Positions 17,039 through 25,518 of a DNA stretch of 64,000 nt are shown piece after piece; positions within the stretch are counted from its first letter, which is position 1; the number at the start of each line of letters is the position of its first letter. Below the pieces are notes generated by a model that saw only the letters and a program-made list of their open reading frames with translations, was not told the DNA's origin and made no database searches. Made by a program: the position numbers and the translations under genes. This DNA comes from Amycolatopsis sp. FDAARGOS 1241. GTDB lineage: Bacteria; Actinomycetota; Actinomycetes; Mycobacteriales; Pseudonocardiaceae. Location: assembly GCF_016889705.1 (NCBI RefSeq), contig NZ_CP069526.1:7389001-7453000 (forward strand). Reading direction: 5' to 3'.

Positions 17039-18078
17039 GCGCGCCCACGAAGGACATCCAGACCACTGTGGATGGTGGCTTCGGCAAGCGCTCGCTCGGC
17101 AAACGGCTCGTCGGAGCCAACACGTTCTGGATCGCGCTCGTGCTGGTGGCGCTCATCATCGTGTTCACGGCGCTGGCGCCCGCGGAGTTCGCGACGCTGT
17201 TCACGTTCCAGACGCTGCTGATCGAGACGTCCGTGCTGCTGGTGCTCTCGGTCGGCATGACGTTCGTGATCATCACTTCAGGCATCGACCTGTCGGTCGG
17301 GTCGGTGCTGATCTTCTCGGGCATGGTGGCCGGCAAGATGATGGAGGCGCTCAGCGGCGGCGACGCGTCGAACGCCGGCTGGGGCGTGATCACGGTCGGG
17401 CTCATCGCGTCGGTGGTCGCGGGCACGATCTGGGGCCTGATCAACGGCTGGCTCATCGCCGTGGCGAACATCCCGCCGCTGATCGTCACGCTCGGCACGA
17501 TGGGCGCGGCGCTCGGCGCGGCGTACCTGCTCAACGGTGGTTCGGACGTGCGCAGCGTGCCCACCACGCTCAACAAGACCCTCGGTTACGGCACATCGTT
17601 CGGAGGGGTGCCGAACCTGGTGCTCGTGGCCGTGGTGATCACGCTGATCGGCGCGTGGCTGCTGCACACCACGAAGTTCGGGCGCTACACGTTCGCCGTC
17701 GGCTCCAACGCGGAGGCGGCGCGGCGCTCGGGCATCGGCGTGACCGCGCACCTGCTGAAGGTGTACACGCTCACCGGGTTCCTGGCCGGGGTCGCCGGTT
17801 TCCTCTCGCTGGCCTACTACGCGTCGACCACGATCTCGGCGCACACCACGGACAACCTCAACGCCATCGCCGCCACGGTGATGGGCGGCACGAGCCTCTT
17901 CGGCGGCGTCGGGTCGGTGCTGGGCACCGTGATCGGGGTGTTCATCCCGGCCGTGCTCAAGAAGGGCTTCAACATCACGCACGTGCAGGACTTCTGGCAG
18001 ATGATCGCCGTCGGCGCGGTGCTGATCGCGGCCGTCTGGTTCGACCAGCGCCGCCGGCGGCGCCGCAACTCCCGCTAG
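17035..18078 (+). CDS. Sugar ABC transporter permease (CUT2)
   Basis: This is a 347-residue integral membrane protein of the RbsC/FrcB type with about nine or ten membrane helices. Family landmarks are VLVLSVGMTFVIITSGIDLSVGSV and the cytoplasmic loop GRYTFAVGSNAEAARRSGI, which contacts the ATPase. It also has VMGGTSLFGGVGSVLGTVIGV near the end. The start ATG lies in the ATPase stop (ATGA). It forms the channel for the sugar delivered by the lipoprotein encoded next. Confidence 0.94.
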   Translation: MSAPTKDIQTTVDGGFGKRSLGKRLVGANTFWIALVLVALIIVFTALAPAEFATLFTFQTLLIETSVLLVLSVGMTFVIITSGIDLSVGSVLIFSGMVAGKMMEALSGGDASNAGWGVITVGLIASVVAGTIWGLINGWLIAVANIPPLIVTLGTMGAALGAAYLLNGGSDVRSVPTTLNKTLGYGTSFGGVPNLVLVAVVITLIGAWLLHTTKFGRYTFAVGSNAEAARRSGIGVTAHLLKVYTLTGFLAGVAGFLSLAYYASTTISAHTTDNLNAIAATVMGGTSLFGGVGSVLGTVIGVFIPAVLKKGFNITHVQDFWQMIAVGAVLIAAVWFDQRRRRRRNSR

Positions 18079-18115
18079 TCCCACCGGTTTCTTGAGTACA
18101 AAGGGGTGCTTGCAG

Positions 18116-19114
18116 ATGAAACTGACCAAAACCCTGATCGCGGCAGGGACGCTCGCGTCCGCGGCCACGCTCGTGGCCGCCTGCGGTTCCGGGCAGGTCG
18201 GCCAGAGCGGCTCGGGCGGCTCGTCGAACAACCCGGCCCACAGCAAGAAACTCGAACTGGTGCCCGGCGTACAGGCCGAGCCGTTCTACATCTCGATGCA
18301 GTGCGGCGCGCAGGACGAGGCGAAGAAGCTCGGCTACGAACTCACCACGCAGGCGCCGCAGAAGTTCGACGCGGCCATGCAGACCACGATCGTCAACGCG
18401 CTCGGCTCGAACCCGCCGGCCGCGCTGCTCATCGCGCCGACCGACGACCAGGCGATGCTCGCGCCGATCCAGCAGGTGAAGAACCGCGGCACGAAGATCG
18501 TCGAGGTCGACACGTCGCTCAAGGACAAGAGCGTGGCCGAGTCGTCGATCTCCTCCGACAACACCGAAGGCGGCAAGCTCGCGGCGCAGACCATGGCGAA
18601 GCTCGTGGGCGACAAGCCAGGCTCGGTGCTGATCCTCGACACGATCGCGGGCACCTCCACCACCGCCGCCCGCGCGAAGGGCTTCGAGGACGAACTGAAG
18701 AACCACCCGAACCTCTCCTCGGCCGGCATCCAGTTCACGCAGAACGAGCCGGACCAGGCGGCGTCGAAGGTCACGGCGGCGCTGGCGTCGACGCCGAACC
18801 TCGTGGGCATCTTCGCCACGAACCTCAACACCGGTGAGGGCGCGGCGACCGGCCTGCGCAACGCGGGCAAGATCGGCCAGGTGAACCTCGTCGGCTTCGA
18901 CGCGAGCCCGTCCGAAGTGGACGGCCTGAGGAAGGGCGAGTACCAGGCGCTCATCGCCCAGGACCCGGCCGCGATCGGCACGCAGGGCGTGCAGCAGGCC
19001 GTGGCGTCGCTGGAGGGCAAGCCCGTGACGCGGCAGCTGACCGCGGGGCTGCACTCCATCACCAAGGACGACATGGACGCGAACTCGAAGTACTTCTACA
19101 AGCAGAGCTGCTGA
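18116..19114 (+). CDS. Sugar ABC transporter substrate-binding lipoprotein
   Basis: This 332-residue periplasmic-binding-protein-like lipoprotein follows AAGGGG at a normal distance and starts MKLTKTLIAAGTLAS. The lipobox is LVAAC. The mature protein begins with a Gly/Ser-rich tether, then a type I sugar-binding fold: PFYISMQCGAQDEAKKLGYEL, AALLIAPTDDQAM, VEVDTSL, VLILDTIAGTSTTAARAKGFEDEL and LVGFDASPSEVDGLRKGEYQALIAQDP. It should capture the sugar released outside the cell by the GH92 enzymes, probably mannose, by context. A terminator closes the operon. Confidence 0.94.
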   Translation: MKLTKTLIAAGTLASAATLVAACGSGQVGQSGSGGSSNNPAHSKKLELVPGVQAEPFYISMQCGAQDEAKKLGYELTTQAPQKFDAAMQTTIVNALGSNPPAALLIAPTDDQAMLAPIQQVKNRGTKIVEVDTSLKDKSVAESSISSDNTEGGKLAAQTMAKLVGDKPGSVLILDTIAGTSTTAARAKGFEDELKNHPNLSSAGIQFTQNEPDQAASKVTAALASTPNLVGIFATNLNTGEGAATGLRNAGKIGQVNLVGFDASPSEVDGLRKGEYQALIAQDPAAIGTQGVQQAVASLEGKPVTRQLTAGLHSITKDDMDANSKYFYKQSC

Positions 19115-19129
19115 CGTTCCGACTCGACA

Positions 19130-19163
19130 CGAAGGGGACTTCCCGTGCGGAAAGTCCCCTTCG
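19130..19163 (+). terminator. Terminator of the sugar ABC operon
   Basis: A perfect 12-base-pair stem (19130-19141 with 19152-19163) begins 15 bases after the last gene of the operon. Confidence 0.7.
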
Positions 19164-19220
19164 CCGCGTTCGGGGCTAGGATCTACTCCCCACGACCCCG
19201 TCGCCGAGGGGAGGCCGCCG

Positions 19221-20285
19221 ATGACGGAGGGTGTGCGGCTGCCGTGGCGGTCCGCAGCGCGCGCCGACGCCGTGCCGGTGCTGGCCGCGGCCCGGAAGAT
19301 CACCGACGATCTGATCGACGGCCTCACCGGCACCCACGCGCGGCGCGCGGCCCACGGGCTGCGGCGCCTGTTCGGCGTGGCCGGGCTGGGTCTCACGGAT
19401 CTGTCGGGGTCCCTGCTGTGGTCGGGTCGGCCGGCACCGGACGCGACGATCGCGCACGTGCTCGACGAGGTGCTGCACAGCGAAGAGCCGGCGACGGTGG
19501 ACGGCGTGGCGGCGGTGCCGCTGCACGTCCACGACGAGCTGGCCGGTGCGTTGCTCGTGGTCGGCGACCCGCGCGGCGAGGTCGTGCGGCAGGCGGCGGA
19601 CGTCGTGGTGCAGGCGCTGGAGCGCGGCCGGCTCGAGGCGTCGGCCGACCAGGCGGCGCAGGCCGAGCTGCGAGCGTTGCGAGCGGAGATGTCGCCGCAC
19701 TTCGTGTACAACGCGCTGACCGTCATCGCGTCACTGGTCCGCTCGGAGCCGGACCGGGCGCGGGACCTGATGCTGGACTTCGCCGACTACACGCGGTACA
19801 GCCTCGCGCGCCACGGGGAGTACACCGTGGTGGCCGAAGAGTTCCGCGCGGTGGAGACGTACCTGGCGCTGCAGCGTGCGGTGCTGGGTGAGCGGCTGAA
19901 GGTGCAGGTGCGCGTGGCGCCGGAGGTACTGGCGGTGGCCGTGCCGTACCTCGTGCTGGAGCCGCTGGTGGAGAACGCGATCCGGCACGGCATCGAACCG
20001 CGGGCGCAAGCCGGGCTGGTCCAGGTGCACGGGCAGGCGGAGGGGAACGACTGCGTGATCAGCGTGGAGGACGACGGGGTGGGCATGGAGCCGAAGCTGG
20101 CCGCGGACATCCTCGCGGGCCGGGCTTCCGACGGTTCTCGCGGCGGCCTGGGACTGGCCAATGTGGACAGACGACTGCGCAACGTCTACGGCGCGTGGTA
20201 CGGGCTGACGGTGGAGACGGAGGTCGGGGCCGGCACACGCGTGGTCGTGCGGGTACCGCGGTTCCAGCCGGGGGTGCTGCCGTGA
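19221..20285 (+). CDS. LytS-type sensor histidine kinase (GAF-like input)
   Basis: This is a 354-residue cytoplasmic kinase. Residues 25-135 form a GAF-like input domain (GLRRLFGVAGLGLTDLSGSLLW). The His_kinase domain has the phosphoacceptor His160 in EMSPHFVYNALTVIASLVR. The ATPase domain follows with VENAIRHGI, DDGVGM and GGLGLANVDRRL. No membrane helix is visible, unlike classic LytS proteins, so it may sense an internal signal. It has a GAGGGGAGG ribosome site. It is coupled (GTGA) to the LytTR regulator and lies upstream of two SSS transporters, a layout like pyruvate and acetate sensing kinases beside their transporters. Confidence 0.93.
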   Translation: MTEGVRLPWRSAARADAVPVLAAARKITDDLIDGLTGTHARRAAHGLRRLFGVAGLGLTDLSGSLLWSGRPAPDATIAHVLDEVLHSEEPATVDGVAAVPLHVHDELAGALLVVGDPRGEVVRQAADVVVQALERGRLEASADQAAQAELRALRAEMSPHFVYNALTVIASLVRSEPDRARDLMLDFADYTRYSLARHGEYTVVAEEFRAVETYLALQRAVLGERLKVQVRVAPEVLAVAVPYLVLEPLVENAIRHGIEPRAQAGLVQVHGQAEGNDCVISVEDDGVGMEPKLAADILAGRASDGSRGGLGLANVDRRLRNVYGAWYGLTVETEVGAGTRVVVRVPRFQPGVLP

Positions 20286-21037
20286 GCGGGCTGCGGGTGC
20301 TGGCCGTCGACGACCTGGCGCCGGCGCTGGACGAGCTGTGCCGCATGCTGCGCGACGCGCCGGAGGTCGGCGAGGTCGTGGGCGCGGGTGATGCGTTGCG
20401 GGCGCTGAAACTGCTGCAGGCGGATCACTTCGACGCGGTGTTCCTCGACATCTCCATGCCGGGCCTCGACGGGCTGGAGCTGGCGTCGCTGCTGGCGAAG
20501 CTGTCGGAGCCGCCCGTGATCGTGTTCGTGACCGCGCACGACGGTCACGCCGTGACGGCGTACGGCATCGGCGCCGTGGACTACCTGCTGAAGCCCGTGC
20601 GCACGGAACGCCTGGCGGCTGCACTGGCGAAGGTCGTGCGCATGGCCGGCGACCGCCACCCGGCCGCCGCGCCCGATGCCATGGCCGCCCTCCCGGTCGA
20701 CGCGGGCGGCCGCACCCGCTACGTGCGCCGCGACGACGTGCTCTTCGCGGAAGCCCACGGCGACTACGTCCGCCTGCACACCCGGACCGGCGTGCACCCC
20801 GTCCGCATGCCCATCTCGCGCCTCGCGGAGTACTGGGAGGGCGCCGGCTTCACCCGCGTCCACCGCGGTTACCTGCTCGCGGTGTCCGCCGTGGTCGAAC
20901 TCCGCAGCGACACCACGGGCGGCCTCCTGGCCCACACCCCCGCCGGCGACGTGCCCGTGAGCCGCCGCCACGCCCGCGACCTCCGCGACCGCCTGCTGGA
21001 GGCCGCGCAACAGGGCCGGCTGGGGTCGCCGCGATGA
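20282..21037 (+). CDS. LytTR family response regulator
   Basis: The 251-residue regulator has a receiver domain with phosphorylation site Asp56 (VFLDISMPGLDG), the conserved Thr of FVTAHD and Lys of LLKPV. After a short linker comes a LytTR DNA-binding domain (RYVRRDDVLFAEAHGDYVRLHT through RVHRGYLLAVSAV). It uses a GTG start inside the kinase stop. The next small ORF starts inside its stop (ATGA). The likely target is the transporter operon downstream or its own promoter; LytTR proteins bind paired direct repeats, which I could not assign here. Confidence 0.95.
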   Translation: MSGLRVLAVDDLAPALDELCRMLRDAPEVGEVVGAGDALRALKLLQADHFDAVFLDISMPGLDGLELASLLAKLSEPPVIVFVTAHDGHAVTAYGIGAVDYLLKPVRTERLAAALAKVVRMAGDRHPAAAPDAMAALPVDAGGRTRYVRRDDVLFAEAHGDYVRLHTRTGVHPVRMPISRLAEYWEGAGFTRVHRGYLLAVSAVVELRSDTTGGLLAHTPAGDVPVSRRHARDLRDRLLEAAQQGRLGSPR

Positions 21038-21279
21038 GCCGCGCCCGGCGCGTCGCCGTCACCAGTCCCCCGACCCGTCTCGCCCGCTCCCGCCCGCCGC
21101 AGCCGCGCACCTCCGACGCCGAACGCGCCGCCGTGCCCTCGCCCGCGAACCCCCTCGTTCCCGGCGAGCGACTGTCCCCGTCCCGCCCGCGCCGCCGCGG
21201 CCACACCGACCGCACGCCTCGCCCCGACGAGCGACCGGCGACCACCACGCGCCGCCCGCAGAAACGCGGTGCGCGATGA
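21034..21279 (+). CDS. Short basic ORF, truncated duplicate of the next gene
   Basis: This 81-residue Arg/Pro-rich ORF starts MSRARRVAVTSPPTRLARSR, almost the same as the start of the next gene (MSRTRRVAVTSPQTRLARSR). The shared RTSDAERAA block follows after a 9-residue gap. A PQKRG near its end matches RKRG of the neighbour. The membrane half of the paralogue is absent. The ORF keeps ATGA coupling at both ends, which is unusual for plain debris. It may be a non-functional duplicate kept because it maintains translational coupling, or a small protein of its own. No other homology recognised. Confidence 0.5.
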   Translation: MSRARRVAVTSPPTRLARSRPPQPRTSDAERAAVPSPANPLVPGERLSPSRPRRRGHTDRTPRPDERPATTTRRPQKRGAR

Positions 21280-21623
21280 GCCGCACCCGGCGCGTCGCCG
21301 TCACCAGCCCCCAGACCCGCCTCGCCCGCTCCCGCCGCCAGGCCCGTGGCCGCTGGCGCATGCCCAGACTGCGCACCTCCGACGCGGAACGCGCCGCCAT
21401 CCTCTACCGAACCCAGCGGAAACGCGGCATCCCCGCGCTCGTGGCCATGTTCGTGCTCGTCCTCGGGTTGCCGGTGGTATTCGCCGTGGCGCCGGGGCTG
21501 GACGGTGTGCGCATGTGGGGCATTCCGTTGTCCTGGTTGATGATCGCGGTGCTGCCCTACCCCGTGATGGCCGGGCTGGCGCGGTGGCAGCTGCGGCGCG
21601 CGGAGAAGGTCGAGGACCGCTAG
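21276..21623 (+). CDS. Small membrane protein upstream of SSS symporter
   Basis: This 115-residue protein has a basic N-terminal third (MSRTRRVAVTSPQTRLARSRR). Two membrane helices follow (IPALVAMFVLVLGLPVVFAVA and a stretch around SWLMIAVLPYPVMAGLA) and a short charged tail. Position and shape recall the small DUF485-like or DUF3311-like partners of SSS symporters. The adjacent symporter GTG begins directly after its stop, so the two are probably made together. It is the intact copy of the duplicated ORF before it. The function as a transporter partner is inferred. Confidence 0.72.
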   Translation: MSRTRRVAVTSPQTRLARSRRQARGRWRMPRLRTSDAERAAILYRTQRKRGIPALVAMFVLVLGLPVVFAVAPGLDGVRMWGIPLSWLMIAVLPYPVMAGLARWQLRRAEKVEDR

Positions 21624-23366
21624 GTGGACCTCGCATTGGCGGTGACACCCGTCGTGCTCATCACGCTGCTCATCGGCGTGCGCGGGGTCGCCGCGATGCG
21701 CACGACTTCGGACTTCCTGGTGGCGTCGCGGCGGATCTCCCCGCTCGTGAACTCCGCGGCGGTGTCCGGGGAGTACCTGTCGGCCGCGTCGTTCCTCGGC
21801 GTCGCCGGGCTCGTGGTGAAGGACGGCATCGGGGCGCTGTGGTACCCCGTCGGGTTCACGGCCGGGTACATCGCGATGCTCGTGCTCGTCGCGGCGCCGA
21901 TGCGGCGTTCCGGTGCGCTGACGGTCCCCGACTTCGCCGAAGCGCGCCTCGCGTCGCCGGCCCTGCGCAGGATCGCGGCGGTCGTGGTGCTGGTGATCGG
22001 GACGATCTACGTCGTGCCGCAGTTCCGCACGGCCGGGCTCGTGCTCACGGCCGTGGGCCACACGCCGTACTGGGTGGGGGTCGTCATCGCGGGCACGGCC
22101 GTCAGCGTCACGCTCGCGCTCGGCGGCATGCGCGCGGCCACATACGTGCAGGCGTTCCAGTTCTTCCTGAAGCTGTTGCTGTTCCTCGTCCCCGCGCTGT
22201 GGCTCGTGCTGCACGTGAGCACCGCCGACCGCGACGCCGCGCTCACGCCCGTCGAGTTCACCCGTTTCGCGCACCAGACGCCCGTGGACTTCCAGTACGA
22301 CGTCACCATGGTCCTGCGCGAACCCACCACGATCGTCACCGACGCCGGTCCGAAAACGCTCGGCCCCGGCCCCCTCACCGCGCACCGCGGCGACCACCTC
22401 ACCTTCGCCGCGGGTGCGCCCGTCCCCGACGTGAGCGGCGGCGCCGCACTCGGCGGCCCCGGCTGGCAGCGGCCGCTGCTCGACGTCGAAAAGGGCTACC
22501 CGCTGCTGGCGACGTGGGCGGTGCTGATCGCGACCATGCTCGGCACCATGGGCCTGCCCCACGTGCTCATGCGCTTCCACACCAGCCCCGACGGCCGCGC
22601 CGCGCGCCGGACCGCCGCGATCACCGTGGCGCTGCTGGGCGTGTTCTACCTGTTCCCCGGTGTGTACGGGGTGCTCGGCCGCGTGCTCGTGCCCGAGATC
22701 TACCTCTCCGGCGACACCGACACCGTCGTCGTCGCCCTGCCGTCGCAAGTGGACACCGGGTGGGCGGGCGAGCTGTTCACGGCGCTGCTCACGGCGGGCG
22801 CGTTCGCGGCGTTCCTGGCGACGTCGCTGGGTCTGCTGCTGGTGATGTCCGGCGCGCTCGCCTACGACCTGATGCCCGGCGGCCTGCGCCGCCTGCGGGT
22901 GACCGTCGGGTTCGCCGCCGCCGCGATGGTGGTGCTCGCGCTGCCGTCGGCGCAGCTCGACGCAGGCGTGCTGGTGACGTGGGGCTTCACCGTCGCCGCG
23001 TCGACGTTCTGCCCCCTGCTCGTGCTCGGCATCTGGTGGCCGCGGCTCACGGCCGCGGGCGCGATCAGCGGCGTGCTCACCGGGCTCGTCGCGTCGTCGG
23101 GCTCGATCCTGTTCGCCCTGGCCGGGCCACGGCTCGACGGGTGGGTGGCGATCTTGGTGTCGCAACCGGCACCCTGGTCCGTACCTCTCGCGTTCGGCGT
23201 GATGGTGCTCGTCTCACTGCGCGGCCGGCCCCCGTCGTGGGCCGGCGCGGCCACGCTGCGCCTGCACCTCGACGAGCGGGCGCCCGGGCCCGAACCGCCC
23301 CATTCGTCCTCCCCCGCGTACCGTTCGTCAACCGTTCGTCGTGTGGCACGGCGTTTGAACCGCTGA
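21624..23366 (+). CDS. Sodium:solute symporter (SSS), acetate/monocarboxylate type
   Basis: This is a 580-residue integral membrane protein with about 13 helices. It has the SSS core motif SGEYLSAASFLGVAGL near the start and the GLPHVLMRFHTSPDGRAARR segment shared with ActP/MctC carboxylate carriers. Compared with the second symporter in this locus it carries about 60-100 extra residues in the external loop before GLPHVLM (from STADRDAALTP to PLLDVEKGYPLL). The GTG start directly abuts the stop of the small membrane protein. I infer sodium-driven uptake of a short monocarboxylate such as acetate or pyruvate. Confidence 0.9.
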   Translation: MDLALAVTPVVLITLLIGVRGVAAMRTTSDFLVASRRISPLVNSAAVSGEYLSAASFLGVAGLVVKDGIGALWYPVGFTAGYIAMLVLVAAPMRRSGALTVPDFAEARLASPALRRIAAVVVLVIGTIYVVPQFRTAGLVLTAVGHTPYWVGVVIAGTAVSVTLALGGMRAATYVQAFQFFLKLLLFLVPALWLVLHVSTADRDAALTPVEFTRFAHQTPVDFQYDVTMVLREPTTIVTDAGPKTLGPGPLTAHRGDHLTFAAGAPVPDVSGGAALGGPGWQRPLLDVEKGYPLLATWAVLIATMLGTMGLPHVLMRFHTSPDGRAARRTAAITVALLGVFYLFPGVYGVLGRVLVPEIYLSGDTDTVVVALPSQVDTGWAGELFTALLTAGAFAAFLATSLGLLLVMSGALAYDLMPGGLRRLRVTVGFAAAAMVVLALPSAQLDAGVLVTWGFTVAASTFCPLLVLGIWWPRLTAAGAISGVLTGLVASSGSILFALAGPRLDGWVAILVSQPAPWSVPLAFGVMVLVSLRGRPPSWAGAATLRLHLDERAPGPEPPHSSSPAYRSSTVRRVARRLNR

Positions 23367-23437
23367 CGCTTCCTCCCCCACTCCGGTCTCCCTACTGTGG
23401 CGCGGACCACAATCCGCAGCGTGGCGAGGGAGTAGCC

Positions 23438-23803
23438 ATGAGTCCCACCGACACCGACGTGTCCGGCGAACCACCGGACACCTGGGAACAAGTCCAGTCG
23501 AGTGCCGAATTCAGGCAGCTGCGCACGCGGCTGCGCCGCTTCGTCTTCCCGATGGCGGTGCTGTTCCTCGCCTGGTACCTGCTCTACGTGCTGCTGGCGG
23601 ACTACGCCCACGGCTTCATGAGCACGAAGCTCGCGGGCAACTTCACCGTCGGCCTGCTGTTCGGCCTGCTGCAGTTCGTGTCGACGTTCCTCATCACGTG
23701 GCTGTACGTGCGCTACGCCAACCGGAACCTCGACCCGCTGTCCGAGCGGATCCGCGAAGACATCGAGAACCCGGCCGAGAGCCCGGCCGAGAAGGAGCGC
23801 TGA
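23438..23803 (+). CDS. DUF485 family membrane protein
   Basis: This 121-residue protein has two membrane helices (FPMAVLFLAWYLLYVLLADYA and FTVGLLFGLLQFVSTFLITWLYV). It also has the DUF485 landmarks FRQLRTRLRRFVFP and YVRYANRNLDP. It is the YjcH-type partner found next to ActP acetate symporters. It is 71 bases after the first symporter and overlaps the second by one base (TGATG). The partner role is known from gene association; a biochemical role is not settled. Confidence 0.93.
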   Translation: MSPTDTDVSGEPPDTWEQVQSSAEFRQLRTRLRRFVFPMAVLFLAWYLLYVLLADYAHGFMSTKLAGNFTVGLLFGLLQFVSTFLITWLYVRYANRNLDPLSERIREDIENPAESPAEKER

Positions 23804-25434
23804 TGAAAACCCTCGCCGCGGGCGTCGAGGGCAGCAACCCGACGCTCAACATCATCATCTTCGCGGTGTTCGTGCTGATCACCCTGGTGATCGTGTTCCG
23901 CGCGAGCCGCAACACGAAGACGGCGTCCGACTACTACGCCGCCGGCCGGGCGTTCAACGGCCCGCAGAACGGCATCGCGATCAGCGGTGACTACCTGTCG
24001 GCCGCGTCGTTCCTCGGCATCGCCGGCGCCATCGCCGTGTACGGCTACGACGGGTTCCTGTACTCGATCGGCTTCCTCGTCGCGTGGCTGGTCGCGTTGC
24101 TGCTCGTGGCGGAGCTCCTGCGCAACACCGGCCGCTTCACGATGGGCGACGTGCTGGCGTTCCGCATGAAGCAGCGCCCGGTCCGCGCCGCGGCGGCGAT
24201 CTCGACGCTGATCGTCTCGTTCTTCTACCTGCTGGCGCAGATGACCGGCGCCGGTGGCCTCGTGGCGCTGCTGCTGGGCATCGAAGGCAAGGCGGCGCAG
24301 TCGGTGGTCATCGCGATCGTCGGCGTGATCATGATCGCCTACGTGCTCATCGGCGGCATGAAGGGCACCACGTGGGTGCAGATCATCAAGGCCGCCCTGC
24401 TGATCATCGGCGCGCTCGTGATGACGCTGTGGGTGCTCGGCAAGTACGGCTTCAACTTCTCCGCCCTGCTGCAGGGCGCCGTCGACAAGGCCGGCAAGGC
24501 CGGGGAGACGCTGCTGGGGCCGGGTAAGCAGTACGGCGCCACGGGAACGTCCAAACTGGACTTCTTCTCGCTCGGTATCGCGCTGGTCCTCGGCACCGCG
24601 GGCCTGCCGCACGTGCTGATGCGCTTCTACACCGTGCCGACCGCGCGCGACGCCCGCCGCTCCGTGGTGTGGGCGATCGTGCTGATCGGCGTGTTCTATC
24701 TGTTCACGCTGGTCCTCGGCTACGGTGCCGGCGCCCTCGTCGGCCCGGACGACATCAAGGCCGCGCCCGGCGGGGTCAACTCGGCGGCTCCGCTGCTGGC
24801 CCTGAACCTCGGCGGCCCGGTGCTGCTGGGCCTGGTGTCGGCCATCGCCTTCGCGACGATCCTGGCCGTGGTGGCTGGTCTGACGATCACCGCGTCGGCT
24901 TCGTTCGCGCACGACGTGTACGCGAACGTGGTGAAGAAGGGCAAGGCTTCCACGGGTTCCGAGGTGCGGGTCGCCCGCTGGACGGCCGTGGTCATCGGCG
25001 CCGTCGCCATCCTCGGCGGCATCCTGGCCAACGGGCAGAACGTGGCGTTCCTCGTGGCGCTCGCCTTCGCCGTCGCGGCCTCGGCCAACCTGCCGACGAT
25101 CCTGTACTCGTTGTTCTGGAAGCGCTTCAACACCCAGGGCGCGCTGTGGAGCATCTACGGCGGGCTGGTCGTGTCGATCGTGCTCATCGTGTTCTCCCCG
25201 GCGGTGTCGGGCAAGCCGATCGACGCCAAGACGGGCAAGAGCCCGTCGATGCTGCAGGGTGTCGACTTCCACTGGTTCCCGCTCGACAACCCCGGCCTGG
25301 TGTCGATCCCGGTGGCGTTCCTGCTCGGGTGGCTCGGGACGGTCTTGTCCAAGGAGCGGACGTCGAAGAAGTACGCCGAGATGGAGGTCCGGGCGCTGAC
25401 GGGTGCCGGGGCCGAGAAGGCTGTGCAGCACTGA
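23803..25434 (+). CDS. Cation:acetate/monocarboxylate symporter (ActP/MctC-like)
   Basis: This 543-residue SSS transporter has SGDYLSAASFLGIAGAIAVYGYDG at helix 2, VLIGGMKGTTWVQIIKA and GTAGLPHVLMRFYTVPTARDARRS. These are characteristic of ActP and corynebacterial MctC. DUF485 directly upstream is the usual partner. It imports acetate, propionate or pyruvate with a cation; the exact spectrum cannot be read. The presence of two related symporters behind one LytS/LytTR pair suggests control by carboxylate availability. A strong T-tailed terminator follows. Confidence 0.93.
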   Translation: MKTLAAGVEGSNPTLNIIIFAVFVLITLVIVFRASRNTKTASDYYAAGRAFNGPQNGIAISGDYLSAASFLGIAGAIAVYGYDGFLYSIGFLVAWLVALLLVAELLRNTGRFTMGDVLAFRMKQRPVRAAAAISTLIVSFFYLLAQMTGAGGLVALLLGIEGKAAQSVVIAIVGVIMIAYVLIGGMKGTTWVQIIKAALLIIGALVMTLWVLGKYGFNFSALLQGAVDKAGKAGETLLGPGKQYGATGTSKLDFFSLGIALVLGTAGLPHVLMRFYTVPTARDARRSVVWAIVLIGVFYLFTLVLGYGAGALVGPDDIKAAPGGVNSAAPLLALNLGGPVLLGLVSAIAFATILAVVAGLTITASASFAHDVYANVVKKGKASTGSEVRVARWTAVVIGAVAILGGILANGQNVAFLVALAFAVAASANLPTILYSLFWKRFNTQGALWSIYGGLVVSIVLIVFSPAVSGKPIDAKTGKSPSMLQGVDFHWFPLDNPGLVSIPVAFLLGWLGTVLSKERTSKKYAEMEVRALTGAGAEKAVQH

Positions 25435-25448
25435 GCTCGCGGTGGACA

Positions 25449-25483
25449 AGCGGGCCGGGGCGTGTCGCCCCGGCCCGCTTTTT
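25449..25483 (+). terminator. Intrinsic terminator after the symporter
   Basis: A perfect 14-base-pair GC-rich stem (25449-25462 with 25466-25479) and a tight 3-base loop are followed by a TTTTT run to 25483. It lies between this gene and the broken cyclophilin gene. Confidence 0.88.
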
Positions 25484-25518
25484 CATCGCCTTCGCAGCGG
25501 CAGCTCCGACAGCGGGTT

